DNA from: Verrucomicrobia bacterium ADurb.Bin070
Lineage (GTDB): Bacteria; Verrucomicrobiota; Kiritimatiellia; RFP12; UBA1067
Length of the DNA: 36,197 nucleotides
Reading direction: 5' to 3'
Assembly: GCA_002071025.1 (NCBI GenBank)
Contig: MWEJ01000005.1
Span: forward strand, 1-36,197
Shown here in pieces: positions 15,531-23,352 of this stretch. The notes under the pieces were generated by a model that did no database searches, was not told the origin of the DNA, and saw only the letters and a program-made list of their open reading frames with translations. Each line of letters begins with the position of its first letter. Within the stretch, counting starts at the first letter, position 1. Both the position numbers and the translations under genes were made by a program.

Positions 15531-18404
15531 ATGATACAATGGAATCTCGCGCAAGCATACGAGATGGCCATGAATCAGCAAAACACAAGCGCTCTGCCGG
15601 TGACCGGGGCGTCGCCGCCCGAGGCCAAGGTCGCCCTGTTCCGGTCGTTGTTCCGCGGCCGTGAGGATGTGTATGCGTACCGCTTTGAAAGCGCGCTGTC
15701 GGGACGTTCCGGATACCAGCCCGCCTGCGCGCATGAATGGGTGCGCGGACTTTGTGAAAAACCCAAGGTCCGTTGCGCCCAGTGCGGGCACCGACGGTTC
15801 CTGCCTGTGACCGACGCTGTGGTGCGCGCGCATCTCTCGGGGATCGACGAGCGGGGGCGGCCGTTTGTCATGGGCCTGTATCCGCTGCTGACGGACGAGC
15901 ACTGCTGGTGGGTGGCGGCGGATTTTGATAAAGCCGCCTGGCGCGAGGATGTCCGAGCGCTGGCCGAGACCTGCGCGGCCCTCGGCGTGCCGTGTCTGGT
16001 GGAGCGGTCACGTTCCGGGAACGGCGCGCATGTCTGGTGGTTTTTTGCGGAGCCGGTGCCGGCCCGTCTCGCGCGCGACTTCGCGTCATGGCTGCTCACG
16101 GAAACGTTGGACCGCCGGCCGGAGGTGGGGCTTGATTCGTATGACCGTCTCTTCCCGAATCAGGATACGATGCCCAAGGGCGGCTTCGGGAATTTGATCG
16201 CACTGCCGCTGCAAAAGCAGGCGAGAGCCCGGGGCAACAGCCTGTTTGTTGACGGCGAGGGCGAGCCGTACGCGGATCCGTGGGCTGTCCTCAGCCGTGT
16301 GAAGCGGTTCCGTCGTGCCGAGATCGAGGCCCGCGTGGCGGTCGCCCACCAATGTCAGCGCATCGTGGCCGCGCTGCCGGTGAGCCAAGACGAGGATGAG
16401 GCGGAACGGCTGTGGGAACGGTATGTGGCGCCGCAGCCGGAACACGCGGACGCCCCGGCGCCCATGCCGGCGGAGATCCGTGTGGTGTTCAGTGATCGGC
16501 TGTATCTTGACAGACGCGGCTTGACCGCGAGCGCGCTGAGCAGTATCCGCAAGCTGGCCGCCTTTCAGAATCCCGAGTTCTATCGGGCGCAAAGAATGCG
16601 GCTTTCGACATACGGCAAACCGCGCGTTATCGCTTGCGCCGAAGAAACGCCCGGCATGCTGGCGTTGCCGCGCGGGTGTTTCGACGCTCTGCGCGCGTGG
16701 AGCGACGCGCAAGGTGCCCGGCTGAATGTGCATGACCGGCGTGAACCGGGGTGCCCGCTGGAGGTCTCTTTTCACGGTGAACTGCGGCCGGAGCAAGTGC
16801 CGGCGAGCAAGGCGCTGCTGGCGCACGACACCGGGGTGTTGTCCGCCGGCACGGCGTTCGGGAAAACAGTCCTGGCGGCTTGGCTGATCGCTCAGCGGCG
16901 CGTGAATACGCTGGTGCTGGTGAACCGGCAGCATCTGCAAGCACAATGGGTGGCCCGTCTCGCGCTGTTTCTGGACCTGCCTGAAAAAGAGATCGGCAGG
17001 ATCGGCGGCGGACGCCGGACGTGGACCGGACGTCTGGATGTCGCGTTGATGCAGAGTGTCGGCCGGAAAGACGCCGTGGATGACCGCATTGCCACATACG
17101 GACAGGTGATCGTCGATGAATGTCACGCGGTATCGGCGCCCACATTCGAGCGTGTGGTCAGCAAGGCGAAAGCGCGTTACGTGGTCGGCCTCTCCGCGAC
17201 ACCCGTCCGCAAGGACGGCCACCAGCCCATCATTTTCATGCAGTGCGGACCGGTGAGGCACCGGGTTCACTGCCGCCAGTTGTCGCGCGTCGAGCCCTTT
17301 GCGCATATTGTGCAGGTGCGGCCCACGTGTTTTCACGCTTCGGTCAGTCTGATGGAGCAGAACGGGGCGCTGGCCTTCCATGCGGTGTGCGATGAACTCT
17401 GCGTGGACGCGGGTCGGAATCGCCTGATTCTGGAAGATGTGGTTCGGGCGGTGGCGGAGGGGCGTTCGCCGGTGGTGCTGACCGAGCGCCGCGAACATCT
17501 CGCGTTTTTCGCCGAGGCGCTGAAAGAGCGGGTCCGTCATGTCGTGGTGCTCTGCGGCGGGCTCGGGCGGCGGCAGGTGGCCGCGCTGCAAGAGCGGCTC
17601 GCCGCCATTCCGGATTCAGAGGCGCGCGTGCTGCTCGCCACCGGTTCGTATTTGGGCGAGGGCTTCGATGACGCGCGCCTCGACACCCTGCTGCTGGCCA
17701 TGCCGATTTCATGGCGCGGACGGATCGCCCAGTATGCCGGACGGCTTCACCGCCGTCACGACGGCAAGCATGAGGTGCGGGTGATCGATTACGCGGATCT
17801 CCATGTGCCGATGCTGGCACGGATGTTTGACAGGCGCTGCCGCGGTTATGAAGCGATCGGCTACCGGCTCGTGCTGCCGCTCAGCGCGACGCCCGGCTGG
17901 CCGGCGGAGATCGCGGTGCCGGTAGAGCCGACGTGGCAGGAGACCTATGCGTCCAGCGTGCGGCGCCTGTGCCGCGATGGCGTGGACGCCCCGCTGGCCG
18001 ATCTGTTCGTGCATGCCGCCTGGCGGGCGATTCCCGACGATGCGCGGGGTGCCGCGAGGGCGCGCAGCGCGACGGAGGCTTTCCTTTTCAGACGGTTGGA
18101 GACGCTGGAGGCGACCAGCAGTCTGTTTGCGCTCAACGCGCGCCTGCCGATCCCGTGGCAGGGGGGAGACGAGATGGAGGTGGATCTCTGCGCGGCACGC
18201 CTGCGCCTGGTCATCGAGTTGGACGGCGCGCAGCATCTCGGCGACTGCGAGGCGTACCGTCGGGACCGGGCCAAAGACCTGCGCATGCAGGAATACGGAT
18301 TCAGAGTGATGCGCGTGCTGGCTGAAGACGTGTGCGAACGGCTTGATGACGTGCTGGACGCCGTACTTCGGGTGGTTGCCCATTGCCGGGGAATGCGTGG
18401 GTGA
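15531..18404 (+). CDS. TOTE-type primase-helicase-nuclease fusion
   Basis: This 957-aa single protein joins three enzymes. Residues about 30-260 form an archaeo-eukaryotic primase (AEP) domain. It has a Cys cluster (C66, C75, C82, C85, in a CAQCGH ribbon), the metal-binding DFD pair (D131, D133), the SGNGAH motif (H167) and the DSYDRLFPNQD motif. Residues about 420-780 are a superfamily 2 helicase: Walker A GTAFGKT (440-446), DECH box (529-532), SAT (555-557), motif V GEGFDD and motif VI QYAGRLHR. Residues about 845-950 are a DUF559/Vsr-like nuclease (EVDLC, LVIELDG, QHLG; D885, E896, H902). Such AEP-helicase proteins belong to TOTE-type biological conflict systems, thought to act against invading nucleic acid. 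All key motifs are intact. AAGG lies about 8 nt before ATG 15531; TTG 15528 is an in-frame alternative. It has its own promoter and terminator. Confidence 0.9.
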   Translation: MIQWNLAQAYEMAMNQQNTSALPVTGASPPEAKVALFRSLFRGREDVYAYRFESALSGRSGYQPACAHEWVRGLCEKPKVRCAQCGHRRFLPVTDAVVRAHLSGIDERGRPFVMGLYPLLTDEHCWWVAADFDKAAWREDVRALAETCAALGVPCLVERSRSGNGAHVWWFFAEPVPARLARDFASWLLTETLDRRPEVGLDSYDRLFPNQDTMPKGGFGNLIALPLQKQARARGNSLFVDGEGEPYADPWAVLSRVKRFRRAEIEARVAVAHQCQRIVAALPVSQDEDEAERLWERYVAPQPEHADAPAPMPAEIRVVFSDRLYLDRRGLTASALSSIRKLAAFQNPEFYRAQRMRLSTYGKPRVIACAEETPGMLALPRGCFDALRAWSDAQGARLNVHDRREPGCPLEVSFHGELRPEQVPASKALLAHDTGVLSAGTAFGKTVLAAWLIAQRRVNTLVLVNRQHLQAQWVARLALFLDLPEKEIGRIGGGRRTWTGRLDVALMQSVGRKDAVDDRIATYGQVIVDECHAVSAPTFERVVSKAKARYVVGLSATPVRKDGHQPIIFMQCGPVRHRVHCRQLSRVEPFAHIVQVRPTCFHASVSLMEQNGALAFHAVCDELCVDAGRNRLILEDVVRAVAEGRSPVVLTERREHLAFFAEALKERVRHVVVLCGGLGRRQVAALQERLAAIPDSEARVLLATGSYLGEGFDDARLDTLLLAMPISWRGRIAQYAGRLHRRHDGKHEVRVIDYADLHVPMLARMFDRRCRGYEAIGYRLVLPLSATPGWPAEIAVPVEPTWQETYASSVRRLCRDGVDAPLADLFVHAAWRAIPDDARGAARARSATEAFLFRRLETLEATSSLFALNARLPIPWQGGDEMEVDLCAARLRLVIELDGAQHLGDCEAYRRDRAKDLRMQEYGFRVMRVLAEDVCERLDDVLDAVLRVVAHCRGMRG

Positions 18405-18461
18405 TTCCGCCGGGCGCGTCAAACCGCGTCCTGCGTTCCCGCTCCCCGCCGGGCCGGACAC

Positions 18462-18491
18462 AAATCCACTTATCATGACAAGTGGATTTTA
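18462..18491 (+). terminator. Rho-independent terminator after the primase-helicase-nuclease gene
   Basis: AAATCCACTT (18462-18471) and AAGTGGATTT (18480-18489) form a perfect 10-bp stem with an 8-nt loop, ending in TTTTA. Both arms have A/T ends, so it may work in both directions. It lies 57 nt past the stop codon. Confidence 0.75.
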
Positions 18492-18563
18492 GGCTTGCGC
18501 TTGACGCTGCTTTCCGGCCACCCGCCGATTAAGGCCGCGATGACGACTGAAACGCGGTGAAGG

Positions 18564-18593
18564 TTGACGCGCGCGGAGAAGAGCGGGTATTCT
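18564..18593 (+). promoter_or_regulatory. Candidate promoter of the Fe-S module
   Basis: TTGACG (18564-18569) and TATTCT (18588-18593) are separated by 18 nt. Transcription would start near 18600 and leave about 40 nt of leader before the ATG at 18643, which carries a strong GGGAGGAGGGG ribosome site. Confidence 0.5.
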
Positions 18594-18642
18594 TGTGGGC
18601 GAAGGTGGATCGCCAATGCGGACAACGCGGGAGGAGGGGGGC

Positions 18643-19203
18643 ATGCTCGAACGGGAACAGGAGACGACGCGGCGGCATGCGCTGGCGTGGCTGCTGCGCG
18701 CCGGTGCGGGCGCGGCGGTGGCGGCGTTCGCAGCCAAAGCGGCGCAGCGGCCGGCCGCGGACCGCACGGTGTGGCAGATCGATCCGCGCAGATGCATTCA
18801 GTGCGGTCGCTGCGAGACCGAGTGCGTGATGCATCCTTCGGCCGTCAAATGCGTGCACGGCTATGCGATGTGTGGGTACTGCAAGCTCTGCTTCGGGTAT
18901 TTCAGGTCCGATGCCGCTCGCCTCGACGAGGCGGCTGAGAACCAGATCTGCCCGACCGGCGCGATCATCCGCACCTTCATCGAAGATCCTTATTTCGAGT
19001 ATCACATCGATGAGCCGCTCTGCACGGGATGCGGACTTTGCGTCAAGGGCTGCACCAATTTCGGCAATGGATCGCTCTATCTTCAGATCCGCCATGACCG
19101 GTGTGTCAACTGCAACACCTGCCGCATTGCGGAGGTCTGTCCCGCGCAGGCCATCTCCCGTGTGCCTGCCGCCCATCCCTATTTGCTGAAAGAGAGACTC
19201 TAA
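18643..19203 (+). CDS. Tat-type exported polyferredoxin (4Fe-4S protein)
   Basis: The protein is 186 aa with several ferredoxin-type clusters. Cys groups are CIQCGRCETEC, CGYCKLCFGYF with a later CPTGA, CTGCGLCVKGC, and CVNCNTC with CPAQA, enough for about four [4Fe-4S] centres. The N-terminus has TTRRHALAWLL followed by an Ala-rich hydrophobic run, a plausible twin-arginine signal, so it probably acts as a periplasmic or membrane-bound electron carrier. I chose ATG 18643 for its strong ribosome site; upstream starts lack one. It is 2 nt from the next gene, a polytopic Fe-S protein, and the two surely form one electron-transfer unit resembling NapG/NapH-type pairs. The electron donor and acceptor are unknown, since no reductase lies next to them. 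Confidence 0.85.
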   Translation: MLEREQETTRRHALAWLLRAGAGAAVAAFAAKAAQRPAADRTVWQIDPRRCIQCGRCETECVMHPSAVKCVHGYAMCGYCKLCFGYFRSDAARLDEAAENQICPTGAIIRTFIEDPYFEYHIDEPLCTGCGLCVKGCTNFGNGSLYLQIRHDRCVNCNTCRIAEVCPAQAISRVPAAHPYLLKERL

Positions 19204-19205
19204 CC

Positions 19206-20474
19206 ATGTCAGCCGCTGTGTGGGTTCCTGTTGTCACGGCCGCGGCGTCGCGTTTCCCGCAGCCCCAGTTCGACTCGGGGCATGCCGTGCCGCAGGCGGT
19301 GCACCCGCCCTTTGCAGTGCTGCTCCCCGCCTGGGCGGATGTGCTGATTCTGGCGTTCGCGCTGGCGATGACGGCGTGGCTGGTGCGCCGGGTGCGCTCG
19401 CGCCGCTGGCTGCTGATCTTTTCTGTGGTCTGTCTGACCTGGTTCGGGTTTGTCAGGCAGGGGTGCATCTGCCCGGTCGGCGCGGTTCAAAATGTCGCGG
19501 TGGCGGCGTGGTCGGGCGGCGGACTGCCGTGGACCGTGGCGGCGCTTTTCGCTTTGCCGCTGCTGGCGGCGCTGCTGTTCGGACGTGTCTTCTGCGGCGC
19601 GGTGTGTCCGCTGGGTGCGATCCAGGAACTGTTCATCATCAAACCGCAGCGCGTGCCGCGCACCGTGGATGCCGTGCTGCGGCTGGTGCCGCCCGCCGTT
19701 CTTGCGGTCGGGCTGGTCTACGCGGTCAACGGCGCCGGCTACCTGATCTGTCGCACCGACCCGTTTGTCGGTCTCTTCCGGCGCAGCGCGCCGACGCCGA
19801 TGTTTCTGACCGGCATGGCCGTGCTGCTGGTGGGCATGACGGTAGCGCGGCCCTACTGCCGGTACTTCTGTCCGTACGGGGTGCTGCTGGAGTGGTGTTC
19901 GCGCCTCGCATGGCGCCCGTTCGACATCACCGCGCGCGAATGTATCAACTGCCGGCTGTGCGTGGGGACCTGCCCGGTCGACGCCATCGTGGCCCCGCGC
20001 GCGACACCCAGCGACGCGGCTCGGCGCGGGCTCTTCCGGCGTTTCGTCCTGATGCTGGCGCTGGTGCCCTTGGTTGTGGCGGGGTGCGCCGCCGCTGGCT
20101 GGCTGGCCGGGGCGGAGGCGGCGCGTGCGCATCCGGCCGTGATCGTTGCGGAGCGGCTGGCGCGAACGCCTGAGGCCGAGATGGAGCTGCAACCCGAGAT
20201 CGAGGCGTTCAAGCGGACGGGACGCACGCCGGAGCAGGCGGCGGCCGAGGCCGCCGTGACGGTTGCGCGTTTCAGGAAAGGCTGCGCGTGGGCGGGCGCG
20301 TTCGTGGGCGTGATCATGGCGCTGCGCCTGCTGGGCATGACGCGCCTGCAGCGCCGTGCGCTGCACGCGGCTGACCGCGAGCGCTGCATCGCGTGCGGAC
20401 GCTGTTTCGCGGCCTGTCCGAAGAACATGAAAAGCAAGGGTGATGCGGCTGCGCCGCGAATAATCGGCGGGTAA
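19206..20474 (+). CDS. NapH/NosR-like polytopic membrane 4Fe-4S protein
   Basis: The protein is 422 aa with about six membrane helices. It carries the CxxxCP motifs of NapH/NosR/CcoG-type quinol dehydrogenases: QGCICPVGAVQN, FCGAVCPLGAIQEL and YCRYFCPYGVLLEW. A ferredoxin site follows (CINCRLCVGTCPVDAI). After two more helices a second, C-terminal site appears (CIACGRCFAACPKN). Family members pass electrons between the quinone pool and periplasmic acceptors through such clusters. The upstream polyferredoxin is its obvious partner, ending 2 nt before this start. A charged 55-residue loop (about residues 310-365, ending TPEQAAAEAAVTVARF) between the helices is unusual and may face the periplasm. 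The function is inferred from fold only. Confidence 0.85.
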   Translation: MSAAVWVPVVTAAASRFPQPQFDSGHAVPQAVHPPFAVLLPAWADVLILAFALAMTAWLVRRVRSRRWLLIFSVVCLTWFGFVRQGCICPVGAVQNVAVAAWSGGGLPWTVAALFALPLLAALLFGRVFCGAVCPLGAIQELFIIKPQRVPRTVDAVLRLVPPAVLAVGLVYAVNGAGYLICRTDPFVGLFRRSAPTPMFLTGMAVLLVGMTVARPYCRYFCPYGVLLEWCSRLAWRPFDITARECINCRLCVGTCPVDAIVAPRATPSDAARRGLFRRFVLMLALVPLVVAGCAAAGWLAGAEAARAHPAVIVAERLARTPEAEMELQPEIEAFKRTGRTPEQAAAEAAVTVARFRKGCAWAGAFVGVIMALRLLGMTRLQRRALHAADRERCIACGRCFAACPKNMKSKGDAAAPRIIGG

Positions 20475-20476
20475 CG

Positions 20477-20490
20477 CTCAACGTTCAAGG
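20477..20490. repeat. Copy of the CTCAACG/TTCAA repeat
   Basis: CTCAACG then TTCAAGG lies 2 nt past the stop of the membrane Fe-S gene. It matches the array at 7306-7326. Confidence 0.45.
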
Positions 20491-20514
20491 AATAGGACAG
20501 AAGGGGGAAACACG

Positions 20515-23352
20515 ATGAGACAGATATGCGGAGTGGGGGTGGTTTTGCTGGCGGGGGCCATAACGGCGGCCGGCGCGGAGCTGACGGCGCTGCCGACCGG
20601 CGGCGAAGGCTGGTTCGGGAATCCGCTGGTGTGGCGTTTCCGGCCGGAACAGGTCGAGTGCGCTACCACCAACGGACACGGCATCGCCGTGTACGAGGCG
20701 GCGCCGCTCGCCGCCCATGTCACGGTTGAGGCGCTCTTCACGCCGCAAAAGGCGCAGAGCCTCGGCTGGGATGTCGCCGCCGTGGCGATCGTCGCGGACC
20801 CCGACAATTTCTGGCATCTGGCACTGGTGCAGATGCCGCCGGAAAACGGCTTGCGTCCGATGGTGGAGCTGTGCGAGATGCGCGACGGCGAGTGGCTGGC
20901 GCAGCACAACCTGAAGATGGAGATCAACGAGGTGCCGGCGGTGCCGTGGACGTTCGGGCAGCCGCACCGTTTGACGCTCAGCATGGATGCGGATGGGGTC
21001 ACCGGCACGATCCTCGCGCCGGACGGACGATTGATCCTGCGCCGGCGCTTTGCCTTCACGGCGGACGCAGTCCGATCCGGACGCCCCGCGCTGCGCGTGG
21101 CAGGCATCACCGGGGCCTACAGCGCCGTGCGCGCGGCGTGGTCACGACCCGCGACGGAACAGGCCGCGTCGCAACGGCGCGTGCCGGCGTTTGACGTGGC
21201 GAAAGGCGTGTCGGACGTGCGGGATGAGGCGACCGGCTTTTTCCGTGTGGTCAAGAAGCCGGATGGACGCTGGTGGACGGTCGACCCGCTGGGGCGCGGT
21301 CTGGTGCTGCTGGGCGTGGATCACGTTTCCTTTCATGGCCATTGGTGCGAGAAGCTGGGCTATGCGCCCTATGGCCGTAAAAACAAAGAGAAGTATGCCG
21401 ATCCGGCCGAGTGGGAGCGCGAGACGCTGGGCCGCCTGAAACAGTGGGGCTTCAATATGCTCGGAGCGGGTTGTTCGCCGGGGCTCAAACACCGCGGGCT
21501 GGTGCACACCGAGTTTCTTAACATCGGTTCGCATCTGGCGACGCTGGGCGACGAGTACGAGATCACGCCGAATGAACGGCGGCCGTGCTCGGCCTTCCCG
21601 AATGTCTTTCATCCGGATTTCGAGGCCTACTGCCGGTATGTGGCGCGGACCCGCTGTCTGCCGAACCGCGACGATCCCTGGCTGTTCGGCTATTTCATCG
21701 ATAACGAGCTGGCGTGGTGGGGACGAGGCGCGCCGGACACCGGTCTCTTTGACGCCGTGATGAAAAAAAGTTCCGAGCACACGGCCAAGCGCGCGTTGAC
21801 AGCCTTGATGTCCGCGCGTTTCGGAGGAAAGATCGCGGCCTTCAACGCGGCGTTCGGCACGCAGGTGAAAAACTTTGACGAGCTGCTTGGCGTTGAGCGG
21901 CTGGCTCACGCGACCGATGAGGCGCGCGCGGCGAAGCTGGCGTTTCTGGTGCACACGGCCGAGCGCTATTTCTCCGTCACGGCGCGCGCGATTCGCGCGG
22001 TCGATCCGAACCATCTGGTGCTGGGCGCGCGCTTCGCCGGCACGGGCGGCGCGCACCCGGAGGTGTGGAAGGTGTCAGGCACGTTCTGCGATGTCGTGAC
22101 CTTCAACGTCTACCCGATGGCGGATCTCGATGAAGGACGCGTCTACACGCATCTGGGCCAGGGGGGCGAGCCGGTGCCCGAGCATTTTCAACGGTTTTAC
22201 GACTACGTCCGGCGGCCGATGCTGATCACCGAGTGGTCGTTCCCCGCGCTCGATGCCGGCGTGCCGAGCGTGCACGGCGCGGGGCAGCGTTTCCGCACGC
22301 AGGCCGAGCGCACGCAGGCGACAAGCCTCTTCGCGCGCACGATGCTGAGCCAGCCGTTCCTGCTGGGCTATGATTATTTCATGTGGGTGGACCAGCCCGC
22401 GCTGGGCATCAGCACGCCGTTCCCGGAGGATTCCAATTACGGGCTCGTGACCGAGGAGGGCGTGCCTCATCCGCTGATTACCGCCATGTTCGAGGCGCTG
22501 CACCGCGAGGCGGCGGCATGGCGCTTCCGCCCCGTGCCCGCACCCAAGGCGGTTACGCGCACGCCGCCGCAGCCGCCGCTGCAGGTGGCGCGCCGTGGCC
22601 GCGCCGGTGAGACACCGGCGGCGTTCACGCGCGAGGGCGATGCGTTTCGCGCGACGAACGGGCGCATCATGCTGAGCGGCCGCGTGGGAGGTCGGCGGAT
22701 GGTGGAGCGCGTGACGCTGGACGGCAGCGAGACATCGCTCGGCAACTACACGGCCATGCTGCTGACGCTTGATGCGGGCGGACAGTCCTGCTGGACCGAC
22801 ATCCACACCGTGCGTGCGGTGGAAGGCCGGGTCGAAGAGGGCATCGCCGTGATCGACATCACTGGCGAGGGATCGCACGGCGACGACCGCATGGCAGTCA
22901 CGCACCGGCTCTATCTGCCGCCGGGCGTGCCGTGGTTTGTCGCGGAGGCGGTCAGCGCGAGCAACACGGGAGCGCGCCCGTTGCAGGTGAAGGGCTTCTA
23001 TTTCCGCCTCTACAACGAGTTCCGCAAGACGCCGGAAAAGCTGCCGCCCAATCTGTGGGGCGTGCCGCCTTCGGGCTGCTGGATGGAGGCAGAGAGCGGT
23101 CGGTTTTTCGGTGCGGTCGCGCCGATGAACGCGGGTATGGGCGTCTATTTCTGGCTCAACCCGCAGGGCGGGCAGCATCCAGACGCACGGCTGGAACTGA
23201 CAGAAGCGGTAACGGTCGCGCCGGGCGAGCGTTACGCGCTGCGCCAGCCGGCCTACGTCGTCGCGCTGACCGGCCAAGGCGACAGCCGGACGTGGCTGGA
23301 GGCCGCCACGCGGCTGGGAGAGCTGATGCAGGAGAACGGTCAGAATCCGTAG
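20515..23352 (+). CDS. Secreted agarase-like glycoside hydrolase (GH50-like)
   Basis: The protein is 945 aa with a signal peptide ending near ITAAGA-EL. Residues about 22-200 form a jelly-roll domain of the DUF1080/LamG kind (DNFWHLALVQMPPENG). A (beta/alpha)8 barrel follows from about residue 235 (RWWTVDPLGRGLVLLGVDH, as in GH50 beta-agarases). Candidate catalytic residues are E398 in FIDNELAWW (acid/base) and E573 in LITEWSFPA (nucleophile), placed as in clan GH-A enzymes. A C-terminal beta-rich domain starts at about residue 690. The ribosome site AGGGGG lies 7 nt before ATG 20515. The substrate is probably an agar- or galactan-type polysaccharide, but related families act on other beta-glycans. 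Its last 13 nt overlap the convergent beta-barrel gene. Confidence 0.8.
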   Translation: MRQICGVGVVLLAGAITAAGAELTALPTGGEGWFGNPLVWRFRPEQVECATTNGHGIAVYEAAPLAAHVTVEALFTPQKAQSLGWDVAAVAIVADPDNFWHLALVQMPPENGLRPMVELCEMRDGEWLAQHNLKMEINEVPAVPWTFGQPHRLTLSMDADGVTGTILAPDGRLILRRRFAFTADAVRSGRPALRVAGITGAYSAVRAAWSRPATEQAASQRRVPAFDVAKGVSDVRDEATGFFRVVKKPDGRWWTVDPLGRGLVLLGVDHVSFHGHWCEKLGYAPYGRKNKEKYADPAEWERETLGRLKQWGFNMLGAGCSPGLKHRGLVHTEFLNIGSHLATLGDEYEITPNERRPCSAFPNVFHPDFEAYCRYVARTRCLPNRDDPWLFGYFIDNELAWWGRGAPDTGLFDAVMKKSSEHTAKRALTALMSARFGGKIAAFNAAFGTQVKNFDELLGVERLAHATDEARAAKLAFLVHTAERYFSVTARAIRAVDPNHLVLGARFAGTGGAHPEVWKVSGTFCDVVTFNVYPMADLDEGRVYTHLGQGGEPVPEHFQRFYDYVRRPMLITEWSFPALDAGVPSVHGAGQRFRTQAERTQATSLFARTMLSQPFLLGYDYFMWVDQPALGISTPFPEDSNYGLVTEEGVPHPLITAMFEALHREAAAWRFRPVPAPKAVTRTPPQPPLQVARRGRAGETPAAFTREGDAFRATNGRIMLSGRVGGRRMVERVTLDGSETSLGNYTAMLLTLDAGGQSCWTDIHTVRAVEGRVEEGIAVIDITGEGSHGDDRMAVTHRLYLPPGVPWFVAEAVSASNTGARPLQVKGFYFRLYNEFRKTPEKLPPNLWGVPPSGCWMEAESGRFFGAVAPMNAGMGVYFWLNPQGGQHPDARLELTEAVTVAPGERYALRQPAYVVALTGQGDSRTWLEAATRLGELMQENGQNP

